Assembly (NCBI GenBank): GCA_035610365.1
Contig: CM069435.1
Location: 93,219,389-93,283,388, forward strand
Length of the DNA: 64,000 nucleotides
DNA from: Aquatica leii
Taxonomy: Eukaryota; Arthropoda; Insecta; Coleoptera; Lampyridae
Direction of reading: 5' to 3'
The notes below the pieces were generated by a model. That model ran no database searches and was not told the DNA's origin. It worked only from the letters and a program-made list of their open reading frames with translations. This document shows positions 33,236-44,649 of the stretch, piece after piece. Made by a program: the position numbers and the translations under genes. The stretch's first letter is position 1, and every line of letters starts with the position of its first letter.

Positions 33236-34860
33236 AATTGGTTATTTTCCTACCAGCTGGAAAGCTGGTAAGCTGATCACTATTCTCAAGCCTGGAAAGA
33301 AGGATCTCGCCAACCCTAACTCGTATCGTCCGATAACTTTGTTATCAGAACTAGGTAAACTCTTCGAAAAAGATACACGACGACATTCCGCCAAATATAT
33401 TATTCCATCCTAGTCAATATGGCTTTGTTCCTGGCAAAACGACGACTGACGCCGCCCGTCGATTAATGACTATTGTACAATCGAACGTTTCCAAGTACAG
33501 ACTTGCTATTTTCATAGACATTTCTGGAGCGTTCAATAACGTATGGTGGCCCTCTATAATCGAAGTTCTTCTCGTTAAGAGAGTACCTGCTGACGCTACG
33601 CGCGTCATTCGAAGCTATTTGTCGAATAAATCGATAACTTACTCTGCGAACGTTTCACGTTCAACCTTCACCAAACGACTGACGAAGGGCTGTCCACAAG
33701 GCTCGGTTTTTGGGCCGACCTTGTGGAACTTGGTTGTAAACGATCTCCTAGACAAAGACGTACCAGCAGACTGTAACATTTTCGCTTATGCGGATGACAT
33801 AACAGTCACAGTATCTGCAAATTCCAGACGAGACTTGGAGGCAAAATCCAACACGTATCTAAATATTGTGACTAGCTGGGCTGGCAGCAATAAACTAAGT
33901 ATCTCTGCAGACAAGACTAAGTACATGGTTTTTGGCTCTACACTGAGACGAGATCCTTCACTGCGCCTCCACGATATTCCTGTCCGTAGGGTTTTTGAAT
34001 TCAAGTACCTCGGACTATTGCTCGACGACAAGCTGAGTTTTGTAAAACATTGCGCTTTCGTGGTTGACAAGTGTAAGAGTGTCTTGCACTTGTTCTACAA
34101 ATACTCACGTTTGAAATGGAACCTACAAAAAAAACATCTTGCGAATATTTTCGACAATGCAGTCATTCCCATGCTCACCTATGGCTTAGACATTTGGTAC
34201 CATAGACTTCGACATTCCCACGTGGTCAGGAAACTGGCCTCGCTCCAATCCTTATTCCTGAGAACTATCCTAGGGGCATATCGTACCGTTCCCGTCGATA
34301 CCCTCTGTGTTATTTCTAAACACTACACCTCCTATTGCAGGAAATCTACTGCACCAAAGTTCTTCGCAAGGCTGGCTCGTGCAATTTGCTTGACCAGCAC
34401 GTTTCAAATTACGATTTTTCGTCCTTTTCAGCGGCCAAGCGTCACTTAAAGGTCTTGATCTTGGGTGAATGGCAGCGGCTGTGGGACAGTTCCCATAAAG
34501 GGCGTAATGCCTATTCTATTATCCCGAATATCCTTACTTGGGTCAGAATGCCCCACGTCCCTGGACTAGAGGCCGTCCAAATCCTGTCTTCACACGGTGG
34601 ATTTCGTTGCCATCTAAAACGCATTAGCGTCTTAGATGATGACAAGTGTCCGTCGTGCGGCGTTCCTGACACTCCGGCGCATCGGATTCTCGCTTGTCGC
34701 GAATTCGATGATGATCGGAGTGCCCTGTCATCCATTGCCAACTCCTACCCCGACTCCCCCTCAGGCCACCCTCAAACTGGTGCCTGATGTAAACATTTAT
34801 AAACCATTCGCAAAGAGAGACCAAAGCCTACAATAAGAATTGAGTTTTTATTTTCTAACG
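33236..34860 (+). pseudogene. R1-type RT and C-terminal domain (chimera body)
   Basis: This is 5' truncated within the RT. It begins [20 protein letters not shown] and [18 protein letters not shown], then shifts frame near 33370. A 327-residue open frame (33466-34449) carries FIDISGAFNNVWWPSI, CPQGSVFGPTLWNLVVNDLL, the catalytic FAYADDITVTV (about 33785), LSISADKTKYMVFG and the thumb FEFKYLGLLLDDKLSF and VIPMLTYGLDIW. A frameshift near 34340 leads into 34335-34787, with GEWQRLWDSS, LSSHGGFRCHLKR and a C-terminal zinc knuckle CPSCGVPDTPAHRILAC. It has few lesions and so is a fairly young insertion. The 3' UTR runs to 35302. Confidence 0.9.
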
Positions 34861-35276
34861 ATTTTGCATGGTTTTGTTATTTTTCTTACAAGTACGCTAT
34901 GGCAAAGTAGGTATTTAGTTTTTGTTATTATTAACAGCATGAATTTTAATTTAGAATCCTTTATTTCAGTATTTTATTTTAAATAACCTTTTAGTTTCTT
35001 TTCGCCGTAGCTACTTAATTAACTCAGCCTCTCTTAGTTCCCTTACAAGTTTCTAAGTCCTTTTCCTACCTACTTGGTTTCATGCCTTAGAAGCAAGGAT
35101 AAGCCGTAAGGCAGGTGCCTCGCTAAACCGCGTGCTCACATAGCACGTACCGATACCTAGCCCATCCGACAAGTCTAACTAGACTTTCCTTTTAATGACA
35201 CTTTTTATACTCTTACCCATCATTTTTGTGGCGAACTTGTACCAAGCAAGTTCGGGTGGTTTGGTGGGTCCACATC

Positions 35277-35317
35277 CTTCTCCTCCTCCTCCTCCTCCTT
35301 CTCCTCCAAATGCCAAA
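35277..35317 (+). repeat. TCC-rich 3' tail and right target duplication
   Basis: TCC-rich simple repeats (35277-35302) end the chimera where a poly(A) tail would be in many other elements. CCTCCAAATGCCAAA (35303-35317) is the second copy of the duplication. Gypsy coding sequence resumes at 35318. Confidence 0.85.
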
Positions 35318-35431
35318 ACGTCGACCAAGACCAGCTGGCTAAAGTTAAAGTGTTGATTCAGGAGTATCAAGATGTGTTCGCAATGAAGAGAGGTTCCAAA
35401 GAAGGAACTAACGTAGTAAAGCATAAAACTA

Positions 35432-36788
35432 ATACCGGGAGGAGAAAGAGCGGTACTCCAAAAGCCTCTAAACCTCAGGTGCTAAGGGTGACTAAAGCTA
35501 TATCTCCCAACTCATCTGGCCAGCGTGGCTAGGTAAGGCCAAGCACACTCCTTTAGAAACAACGATGTCAAATTACAAAACAAAAATACTTATGCACCAG
35601 ATGAGTAGGGCTACTATCCCAGAATCTCAAACTGATGACTACACATCAGACTGTCTCAAGTATTCTGGGAGAGACAATAATTACTAAACTACTGATTGCT
35701 ACATACAACATACGTTCACTAAACAAAGACAAAAAACTATACAAACTCAAAGAATAACTGAAAAACATTAACTGGGATATAGGCATAGCTGATATTAAGA
35801 GAAAAGGAAAATACTACCTAACAATAACATCAGGTCACATACTGTACTACAAAGGTGCTGAAAAAACCAACGCCATATATAAAAAATCAATAATGACAGT
35901 GGGACTACATGAAAGCATGAATAAAATCTCGGTCGGCAGGAGAGTAAAGCAAGGAGACTCGATGAGTTCAAAAAAATTTATAACAACACTAGAGAACATC
36001 ATGAAATCGCTTAACTGGTAAAATAAAAGAGTAGAAATGAACGGAAAAATACTTAATCACCTTTCAGATGCAGATGCCTATCAGACTCAGCAGTCGACCT
36101 GCAGAAAATGCTCAAAAAACTCAAAAAAATTGGGCTAAGCATAAATAAGCAAGAGACAAAAATAATAACTAACCAACAAGTAAACGTAAACATAAAAATA
36201 GTTTAGACAGTAATATAAAACATTTACTTAGGTCAACTGATAACATGCAATCAAAACCTAGAAATTGATAGACGCATTCGATCAGAATACACAGCCTTTG
36301 AGAAACAAATTACAATATCAAAAAACCAAAAAATCCCTCTAAAATTAAGAAAATCTGTGTATGATCAATGTGTGCTCCCAGCATTCACTTACGAGGCACA
36401 AACATTAACACCAACTAAAACGCTAATAACGAAGCTCGCCAAAACTCAGCGTGCTAATGGCAACACAAATGCCAAACATCAAGGTGAAATATAGAATAAA
36501 AAACGAGAACACAAAAGAAAAAACAAATTTGTTAAACGTCAAAAGACATGTACTATCTTTGAAGTGGAGATGGGCCGGCCGTACCATAAAACAAAACGAC
36601 GAACGGTGGAAAAAGATAATCCAAGAATGGAGACCATGGACGGGAAAAAGAAGTATGGGCCGCCCACAGACAAGAGAGAAAGATGATCTAAAATTAAAAA
36701 CAAGTTTAACATGGACAAAAACAGTTTAAGACATGGATAAATGGAGACACATAGGGAAAGCCTATGTTCAACATTGGATAAAAAAAAA
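35432..36788 (+). mobile_element. RTE-clade non-LTR retrotransposon, internally deleted
   Basis: A 5' region with the VTKAISPNSSGQRG wording leads to the start of the endonuclease (LLIATYNIRSLNKDKKLYKL at 35695, then NWDIGIADI). After about 35880 the text jumps to the end of the RT: RVKQGDSMSSKKFITTLENI (35945), LNHLSDADA for the usual FADD (36055), ISKQETKI (36140), YDQCVLPAFTYEAQT-like wording (36360) and the C-terminal LKWRWAGRTIKQNDERWKKI at 36558. It ends in an A-rich run at 36780-36788. This is typical RTE, with the middle half missing. It sits inside Gypsy RT. Confidence 0.88.
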
Positions 36789-37210
36789 AGCTTTTACAAG
36801 TAGATCTGTTTTGTAGCAGTTTATTGTTATGCCCTTTGGTCTGTCCTGCAACGGTCGAGCTTCTATTGGAGACTATCTTGCAAAGACTGTCTTGAAGAAT
36901 GTGCTTAGTTTATCTAAACGACGTAATTGTGCTTGGAAAGTCGTTTCAAGAACATTTAAAAAACTTGAAAGAAGTGTTCCAATGACTACCAGGGATAAAT
37001 TTAAAATTGAGACCAAAGAACTGCCACGTATTCAAAAGAGAAGTTTGATATTTTGGACACATATCTAGAGATCGAGTAAAAACTGACCCAGACAAGTTTC
37101 GAATAGCATGGCCAAGACCAATCGACGAACATCAGTTGTGCAAATATTATAGACCATTTGTTCCGGATTTGCCAATATTGCTAAACTTTTGACGAAACTG
37201 ACCTCAGCTT
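36789..37210 (+). pseudogene. Gypsy RT C-terminal remnant, copy 2
   Basis: It resumes Gypsy RT after the RTE element, with LQFIVMPFGLSCNGRASIGDY at 36815 where MPFGLCNAPATFER is usual. Then come the YLDD region, read as LSKRRNCAWKVVS across frameshifts, KNLKEVFQ-like wording at 36965, CHVFKREV-like at 37020, and KTDPDKFRIAWPRPIDEHQL at about 37080. It ends FVPDLPILLNF and LTKLTSA at 37200. The catalytic Asp pair is lost. Confidence 0.75.
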
Positions 37211-37295
37211 CTTTTGAATAATTTTTATGAATTTTTGTTATCTGTGTCTAGAACGTTCAACATCCTTCGGTCATTGTCTCGAAGTTGAAACTTGT
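37190..37295 (+). repeat. Inverted repeat partner of 31098-31203
   Basis: Starts ACGAAACTGACCTCAGC and continues to GTCATTGTCTCGAAG. It is the reverse complement of 31098-31203 with scattered differences, and it begins within the last Gypsy RT codons. Confidence 0.6.
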
Positions 37296-37299
37296 ATGA

Positions 37300-39180
37300 A
37301 CTTTTATGAATTTTTTAATTTGTTTCTATTGGTTTTATAGATTTGGAAAGAACATATACCTTGCATTTAAGTTAAATTTGATACGCAGGTATTTTGTTGC
37401 AGCTGGCTACTACAGGTCACAGCATTTTTTGGATAAATTTGTTGTCTTATTTTCTGATGAAATTGGAATGAATATATAATTTTATTTATTTAACTGATTA
37501 TGAAGAAAACTGGCAGTTTATTTTTTCAGTGAAAAGCGTTGAAGATGTATTGTAATATAATAAAATTTATCTATTGATTCATTTATAATAATAAATCTTT
37601 TTAACTGATGAGTCCGCTTTCAAAGAATCAGAAGATTTAAACGCTTTTGGTTTTGGTTTTTAGAAGTTGCGCTTTCAGTTCAGTATAGATTTCTCTACTT
37701 TGATATTCAACGATCTAAACATTACGTTTGTTGAAATGTACGATACTAATAAGATTCTTTGTGGTAACTTGTTTACGTCTGGAAAAAAGCTCGCACTGTT
37801 CTCGTATCGCTTTAGAAAAAAAGGAAGCGTCGCATAAATCAAAAAACAACCGAGAGGAAATTACGCTTAAGTAAAAGCGCTTATCAAACGCAACTGTAAT
37901 AAAAACGTACAAACAAATTCGTAAAGCAAATAAAACGAACAGCATCCACCTGTGAATTAAGTCGAAACGTCTACGATCTGAAAGCGTCCCTAATATAAAC
38001 CAAAAGCAGCAATAACTTTACAAGCGCAAACAACTAAAACTAAAACCGCCTCAGTCAAATTCCATTTCAAAAGCAGCATCACTTTATATGCACAACTAAT
38101 ATCATTGTAAACTACAGGTGTAAAATCAAGAAAATCCCCCCCGATCCAAAAGCCACCTCACCTTTGTCGGAATCAAATGCCAATATTGGTGTAGGACTGG
38201 GCGTGGTATTGCCTTGTCGGCACCGACAGATCAAAGGCGGCGAAGTTTATCATTGATACCCATAACCTACAAGAATAATTTGCTTTGATTATTGATCAAA
38301 CACATGTTAACCACAACTTTATTGAACTACCGCAATTAAGCTTCGATAAAACCGGTCAATTGTATCATTAAAGCACGTTCAACATTTTAATTTATCTGAA
38401 AGAAAATTCAATCGGACTTGCAATTTTAATTAAGAAAACGAATTGTTCAAAGCCCATAAAACAAAAGTTAATTCCTTGGATCAAAAGACAAATTCCATTT
38501 TCATAAGGTTGTTATAATAACATATTCAGGTAGCATTCTCTTGGTCGACCAAGACCAGCCCATACATCACATATATAATTGCGGACCGAGATGCGATCTT
38601 TCCTCATAAATTTGTAAAATAAATACGACCATCTCAAGTTTACGTGCAGCTATGGAGATGGAATGAACCGATTTGATTTTGTTTATCGTGTGTTGACGAT
38701 GTTATGTTCATGTTTATTACGTTTATGTGAAAATGCGCATTAAAGTTATTGTTCAAATCAAACAGGTTGATTTTGAGGTGGTACACCCTTAAATGTCAAG
38801 CTGCTACCGTATGAATCACGTCGGACACGTTTTTTTTAAACAATTCAAACCGCAACTATTTTATCAAGATGGCAATTTTTACGCCAATTTTGTTTTTATA
38901 GCGCGCTTTGTGAAACAATATGAAATTTGGCACAATTACAGAATTCTAAAATTTAAGATTCCAGACACTTATTTGAAATGAAAGAATGCGTAAATAAAAA
39001 CTCAATTATTTCTGAAAATGTCAAAATTTGTTCATTAAATCATGTTGCAAAGATTATCACCAAGACGTTCGTTTGAATGGGACAAGGACAGAAAGATAAT
39101 GTTATAATTACTCTACAAAAAGCATCAAAACATTGAAGTTTAATACAATTATTACTGAAACACTTTTAATAACAAAAAAA
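37300..39180. other. Gene-free interval
   Basis: No element or gene is recognised. A patch at about 38160-38255 (CACCTTTGTCGG, TTGTCGGCACCG) is richer in G+C but carries no readable motif. TTGGTCGACCAAG at about 38540 is a short palindrome. Confidence 0.4.
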
Positions 39181-39185
39181 ACACT

Positions 39186-39345
39186 GAAGGCGGGTTGCAC
39201 AAAGCAAATCAAAAATGTAACAACTGATTATTTCTCAAAACAATTGCTACATAGCCAATGAAACCACGTTTATTGGTGATGTAACAATTGATTTCAGAAA
39301 TAATCACTTGCTACATTTTTGATTTGCTTTGTGCAACCCGCCTTC
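39186..39345. mobile_element. Palindromic MITE
   Basis: A 160-base near-complete palindrome. GAAGGCGGGTTGCACAAAGC opens it and its reverse complement closes it. The first 34 bases are perfect, after which the pairing continues imperfectly to a small loop in the middle (about 39250-39275). It encodes nothing. The target duplication is ambiguous: TGA may lie at each end if the borders are shifted by two to three bases. The termini resemble short MITEs of DNA transposons, but the parent family is unknown. Confidence 0.8.
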
Positions 39346-39879
39346 TGAGTATAAACACCGGAAGCACAGAAGCAATGATTGTTTATCTTGTTTTATATTT
39401 CTAAAATTACGCGACACCACTGCTCTTTTTTGAAAATGTTGTTTGGAATAAAAATGCTTTGTTTAACGTGTCTTAAGTTAAGGAATTAGGGTAATTCGGT
39501 AATGTACTGCTACATGTGCTATGAATTTATTTTTTTCTATGGATTTGGTTTTAAGTTTCACATTATTTTTGCCTTTTCCGACGTACCGTTTTCGAGTCGC
39601 TGACTACAAGATGATTACGGAAACGTCAAGAAGACAAAGTCCTCAGCAACGCGGTAACCAGTCTGGAAACCAAAGATTGGACGACTGCCGCGAAAGCCTA
39701 AAAGTATTAAAAATAAATTGTGGAAGGTATTAACAAAACTGAACCTTTTGTGAGAAAAACGTTGTCAAATTGACAGTAAAAAAATGTTGGCAAAAAAATT
39801 ATCTGCTTATTTTTTAATCAAAACGCACATGTGACTACCACAAGAAAATTTATTTTAATACATCTGAATAATACACTCT

Positions 39880-40990
39880 GTGGCATTAAAATTGCAACAC
39901 CAAAAAGAGATGGGAATTTTGTAATCAACTTGGCAGGAAGGTTTAGCTACTCAGAGGTATTAAATGATTAATTTTTTTTCAAATGGATCAAGTAATAATG
40001 GCGTATCTGACTTTTTTTTTGTTTCTACTACTTCATTATCGTGTGTATTTCGTGTGAGTTTTGGTTAATTTTAATATAGTTGTCTTTTGTGGTTCTTGTG
40101 TTTAACGTGTTTTGAGAGTGTGATTTAACCTAGAGTGCAACTACCCGAAAATTACTGCCAATTAAGCGAATTCAACAGAGGTCGAGTTGTTGGGTTACGT
40201 GAATGTGGTTTTTGGTACAGGAAAATTACAAATTGTCTTAACCGTAGTCAATCCACGATCAATAGTTACGTAAAAAAGGTCGTCTTGTAACTCTTTGAAC
40301 TAGAAGTTTTGGATTACAATCTTATCGGCCACATACTTGAGCTACCACTGATGGCTTACTACCGACTTAACGTTTAAGGTGGTGTAGATTGCGATTTCAC
40401 TGAAATTTTGAATCCAGATTCTGTTTGAGGATCCATGATAGCCGTATGAGAGTCAGACGAAGACGTGAGAAACGACGCCATCTTCAATTTTCTGTTGGGT
40501 GGCACATATATCACACATTGGGGATTATGGTATGGGGTGTTGCAACCTATGGGAGTAAGTATTGTTTGGTATTTATTCGAGACAATATGAACGCTTGGTG
40601 ATATGTTACGGAGGTAGTAAAACCTCATATTCTTCAATTTCTTTAGTAGTTAGAAGATCCACTTTTCCAGCAAAATAATGCCCATCCCTACATAGCAAAA
40701 CACTGTATAGACCGATTCGAAAAAACCGATGTTAACTTCTTACTATAGCCACTCATCTCTGCCGACCTTTCATCTATTGAACACGTGTGGGACATAGGGT
40801 AGAAAATTGAGAAACTTAGCGCATTCTTCACAGACACAGAAACTCTTCGGCATGACTTGCAAGTTGCTTGGTATACAATAACTCGACCATCTGCTGGAAT
40901 CGATGCCACGAATAGTGAGGGAATGTGAAGCCAACACATTATTAAATAAAAATTTTGTTCATTTGTGTTCCTTTTCTTTGAAATATCGTT
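39880..40990 (+). pseudogene. Tc1-like transposase relic (plus strand)
   Basis: A terminal-type sequence with AAAATTGCAACACC is at about 39890. It is followed by the N-terminal DNA-binding domain (SEFNRGRVVGLRECGFWYRK, about 40165, then SQSTINSYVKK). The catalytic core follows (THWGLWYGVL at 40515; FQQNNAHPYIAKHCIDRFEK at 40665, where QDNARPHTA is usual; SADLSSIEHVWDIG at 40760). The end reads LRHDLQVAWYTITRP. Stops and frameshifts are frequent. Its second half is repeated in reverse orientation at 46650-46935. Confidence 0.75.
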
Positions 40991-43005
40991 AAATTAAAAT
41001 GTGTTCAAGAGCTGTTTGGAGAATGGTTTTGAAATGTCACCGCAGAAAACTAAAAAGAAAGAAAATGTGTTAAAATGTGATGAAAAAAATTATGGGAGTT
41101 GGATAATATTATTAAACCAATAAATATTTTAGTCGACAATGACAGTTCATCAAAAAACAGTGTCAATTAATGTATTTAATTGTTATTTCAAGAAATAATT
41201 AGAGTATAACGTAGCAAATCTTATTTCAGAAAAAAGTTATAACAAAAATGGTAGCAGATCAAAGCACAAAGTAGCTTAACAGTTTTGAACAACGCAACTT
41301 GTCGATGAAAGCGCAAAATTCAACGTACCAAAAATTAATCAACTTGAGACTGCTTAAATAAATTAACTCATTATTTTAGAAAGCGACAAAACAGATTTTA
41401 CATAAGTGTCTAATATAAAATACGAATGGAAACTGAACTAGAAAAAGAATACCCATAGGTTTGCAGAACTGCAGAAAGCATTTTTGTAATTAAACCACAC
41501 TTAGTTCAACACTGAACTGAAAGAAAACAAAAAATTGTCGTTAGAACTACCTTGCCAACAACGGTCCCAGATAAAAAAACTTTGACTTAATTATTAGTAC
41601 AGTATTGAAACAATTTCCAAAAAATGACATCGTGGTTGGCGTCTCTGCATTGCGTTTTTTTTGTGTAACTCTGATTTTTACTTTCTCAGCAGTTTTGTTT
41701 TGCCTATAAAAGCTAGAAACTTATTCTAAGAGGCTTTTTCTAACTCATCATCGCTTAGCCAAGAATCGTTGTGTGTTACGTGCACTTGTTGGCAAGTTGC
41801 TAATGTTTCTAGACTGTTTATGCATGCTATAATTAGTTTGGATTTTATTACTGACGACCTTCGCGTCAGTAGTGTAATTTCACAGTCAGACATGATTGAT
41901 CTCTTACCGTTTGTGTCTGATTTCGTGTAGATGATGCTCGAAAAGACAGCAAAATTTGCTTGCAATGGTGCTGGTCTCTATATATTTTTCCACCGGTACC
42001 TTTGCAATCTTTGGCCCCATCTGTGTAGTTTTAATTGCACCCGGGTAAAAACTCGTTGTCTAGTGGTTTTGTTTGACTACTTGTAACTACTTTAAATTTT
42101 TTCAAGGTGTCATAATTTTTTGTCTGTTTGATCTCATAATTAATTTCTTTACGCAACACGTAGTATATACCCGTTTTGTGGGTCCCGGTAGTTGACGCGT
42201 GTTCATTTATCTGCAGCTTGTATGCTGCTTGTCTTGTATTACAACGAGATATAATCGTGGAAGTGAAAGTGGTGCTTCCATGGTTCCTAAGGGCGTACAT
42301 CTCGTCGCTCCTGTTATCAGCTGACATATATTTTTTTGTATTTTGCCCAGTTTGGAACCTGTACTTTTCGGTTGGTTCTGTTACCGCACACAAACGTATG
42401 TGGTGATGGCTCTTGTCTTTACAGTACATAACCATTTAGTCATTGTGGATTTCAATACCCATGTGTGACCGACGATTTTTTGGTTGCATTAAGAATTCTG
42501 ATGACCTTTGTGGTGACGTTTTTCATATGAGCGTTAATAGTCTGATGTCAATAGTAAATTCCAGATATTTGACTTTCACGTAACATCATTTTCCCTTATA
42601 GGCACCCACCAACAACATTCGCTTCTATGGTGCTACTGTACAAAGTAACTGTTACAGTCCGATTCTTGAGCATTGAGTTGACCTAGTTTCACATTAGCGG
42701 CGTGTTGTCTTTTTTTCCATTGCTTTTGCAATAGGGATAAAAATAGTATTGTGAAATGTTCCTTCAATAGCTTGAGAAGCACCCAATGCAATTTCATTGT
42801 ATTGGATTAATTACGCGTCGCAGTATATGCATCCATCTATTTCCTACATTTTTAAGATAAAAGCCGAAACTTCTGTGGCCCGTCAGAAATTAGACCACGT
42901 AGTGGTTTAACTTTAACGCACCCCATTTTACCCACTCAGCCATTGTAATGATGAGCTTATACGTCTATCTGCCAACGCTTGTTCGGTCCCACCTATTCTG
43001 TCCCT
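40620..43005 (+). repeat. Left arm of a large inverted duplication
   Basis: This pairs with 45104-46935 in reverse complement at high similarity. It covers the end of a Tc1-like gene and then an RNase H-bearing non-LTR fragment. The left arm holds about 300 bases (40940-41235) that the right arm lacks. Long matching blocks include CTTGCCAACAACGGTCCCAG (about 41550 and, inverted, 46320) and ACATAAGTGTCTAATATAAA (41401 and, inverted, 46492). Confidence 0.85.
41260..43005 (-). pseudogene. RNase H-bearing non-LTR retrotransposon fragment, copy 1
   Basis: Minus-strand remnants of the C-terminal half of an ORF2 (RT thumb, connection and RNase H). At 42435-42031 a 134-residue frame includes ISRCNTRQAAYKLQINEHAS, the connection region after the thumb. 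At 41965-41726 the RNase H part reads SVIKSKLIIACINSLETLAT and CQQVHVTHND, the region before WVPGH in intact relatives. Comparison with the copy at 50950-52560, which keeps VQLVWVPRDYG, identifies it. The combination of RT and RNase H fits LOA/I-type elements. Confidence 0.7.
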
Positions 43006-43059
43006 TTTTCATTAATCTATCCGCAGATGGTTGATGACCAAAACGTAATATCGTATTCC

Positions 43060-43920
43060 AGTTAATTCTTATACTCTCCCTAATAGACGGTATCCTGGCC
43101 ACCACTAAGATGGCTTCCGTAAATACCGCACAATAGGCCTAAATCATCTTCAGGACAACTCTCCTCTGCGTTCTCTCTAACATATCGAGGCGGTGCTTCG
43201 ACTTCGATATGGGTCCCCATATAAAAGTTCTATACAGTAGAACAAAACGTACCACTCTCACATACAATCTTTTCCGTGTTTGAAGCTTGGTTCTCCTATG
43301 CTCGGCATTAGTCGAACCAAACTCTTCACGGATTTATCTGTTTTTTTGCAAGCACGTCTTACGGTCACTCTACCGTTCTCTCTGATCCATACACCTAGGT
43401 ACTTCAAGACTTTCCTACTTTTAATCACCAAACCCCCCATCCTTATGGAAAAGTTTTTAATTTTTCAGGGCCTGACTAGAACTACCATTCGGGTTTTATC
43501 GGAAGTTCCAAACCGTGGTCCACGAGTCAGTTTTCGATTCTAAAAATGGCTTTCTCCGTTCTGCTGTTTACCAACTCATCGGTTGTTTCTTCCACTACCA
43601 CCGCCAGGTCGTTCCCATAACCTAACAGAGTGACACCACCCGGCTAACTTTAGAATCCCGTCGCCGACTCTTGCAGAATCCCAGTTGTGAATTGTATTTA
43701 ACTGTTGACGTGTAGCCATCTTTTGCTGAGGTAGTCCTTAACCATGTTGGTCAGGTACCCCAGTGCCTTTTTGTTTTCCATGGTTTTGACGATGCCAGAA
43801 AATGACACGCTGTTAAACGCGTTCTGGATATCTAGCGTCACCCTCGGTTCTGCTGACTTATATTTTTTATCCTGGTAGAAATTTTGAAAGAGTGCATGAG
43901 TAAACTCAGTCATATCCGGT
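43060..43920 (-). pseudogene. R1-type RT fragment in the spacer of the inverted duplication
   Basis: On the minus strand from 43913: FTHALFQNFYQDKKY, then VTLDIQNAFNSVSFSGIVKT and YLTNMVKDYLSKRWLHVNS. A deletion removes the PQGS and YADD area. It resumes with KTRMVVLVRP, KIKNFSIRMGGLVIKSRKVL, KYLGVWIRENGRVTV and KSLVRLMPSIGEPSF (about 43300), ending ELLYGDPY near 43220. The wording is typical of the R1 clade and differs from the element in the chimera. It is inactive. Confidence 0.82.
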
Positions 43921-43924
43921 TATA

Positions 43925-44500
43925 GAGCATGGAATGAGTCATCCTGAAGATTACCCTGATAGATAAAATACAGAACATCAAAATTTGAAAAAAAATCAAA
44001 AATAAAAAAGTTGCTGGTCTCAGGTGGAAATGGAATATAATGTAAAATGAAGGATGAAAAGTAAACATGTAGGATAGCAATATAAAGACCAAGACAAAAC
44101 AAAATGGAGACAACCACAAAAAAAATTATATCAGAACTACCGCTGAAAAAAAACTAGAACCGTTAGAAACAAAAAACGTGGAACCACCTAAGAGAACAAG
44201 CTGAGGAAGAAAAATTAAACGTTTGTAAATACAGTTTTTATCTATAATTTAAGTTATCCGCCATAAAAGAAAAAAAGAAGAAGAGATAAAACAGAAAGAG
44301 GCCATAGAATTTCCAAACTACTTTGATTTGACCTACAGTCGAGCGTATACGAGATGGATCAGTAAAACAAATGCACATGTTTTAATGCAGCACCTGCTTT
44401 TGTCTCTATCACAAAACAAAATTCAATATAACAAAAAAATATTAGAATTAGACAACTACAGCTAAAACAAAAACTAAAGATTACTTGCTTATCAAATAAA
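43925..44500. other. Unassigned A+T-rich interval
   Basis: Nothing recognised between the R1-type fragment and the Tc1 terminus near 44505. Confidence 0.4.
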
Positions 44501-44649
44501 ACATAAAAAATGCAACACTAAGAAAGCGTTAGAATTTTTGGGCCAAACTTGGCAAAAATGTGTAAATAGTCAAAGGTAGTAATTGATTAAAATTTTAAAG
44601 AAATTAAACAAAAGATAAAGGTAATCTTTATTAAGAATGAGTTGGACCA

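Larger units (their letters stand above)
33130..35302 (+). mobile_element. U6 snRNA/R1-type retrotransposon chimeric insertion
   Basis: A single insertion lies between 15-base duplications (33115-33129 and 35303-35317). It consists of a full-length U6 snRNA copy (33130-33235) joined without spacer to a 5'-truncated R1-type element (33236-35302). The latter ends in a (TCC)n-type tail (about 35277-35302). The duplication abuts the first U6 nucleotide, so both parts were inserted together, as expected from RT switching from the element RNA to the 3' end of U6 RNA. The host is the Gypsy pol region. Confidence 0.92.
31540..37210 (+). mobile_element. Ty3/Gypsy relic, copy 2, carrying two nested insertions
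   Basis: The Gypsy pieces are 31540-33129, 35318-35431 and 36789-37210. They join into one element once the U6/R1 chimera (33130-35302 with its TSD) and the RTE element (35432-36788) are removed. Content: leader and coiled coil, Gag (32100-32500), protease with VDTGAT (32705), linker (32820-33070), a YQDVFA motif (35370), RT with IVMPFGLS (36826) and the region near the RT end (to 37200). Integrase is not seen. It is the same family as copy 1. Confidence 0.8.

Noticed and set aside
38536..38560. Relation between TTGGTCGACCAAGACCAG here and the GTCGACCAAGACCAG in Gypsy at 35320
   Set aside because: The match does not extend beyond about 17 bases; likely coincidence.
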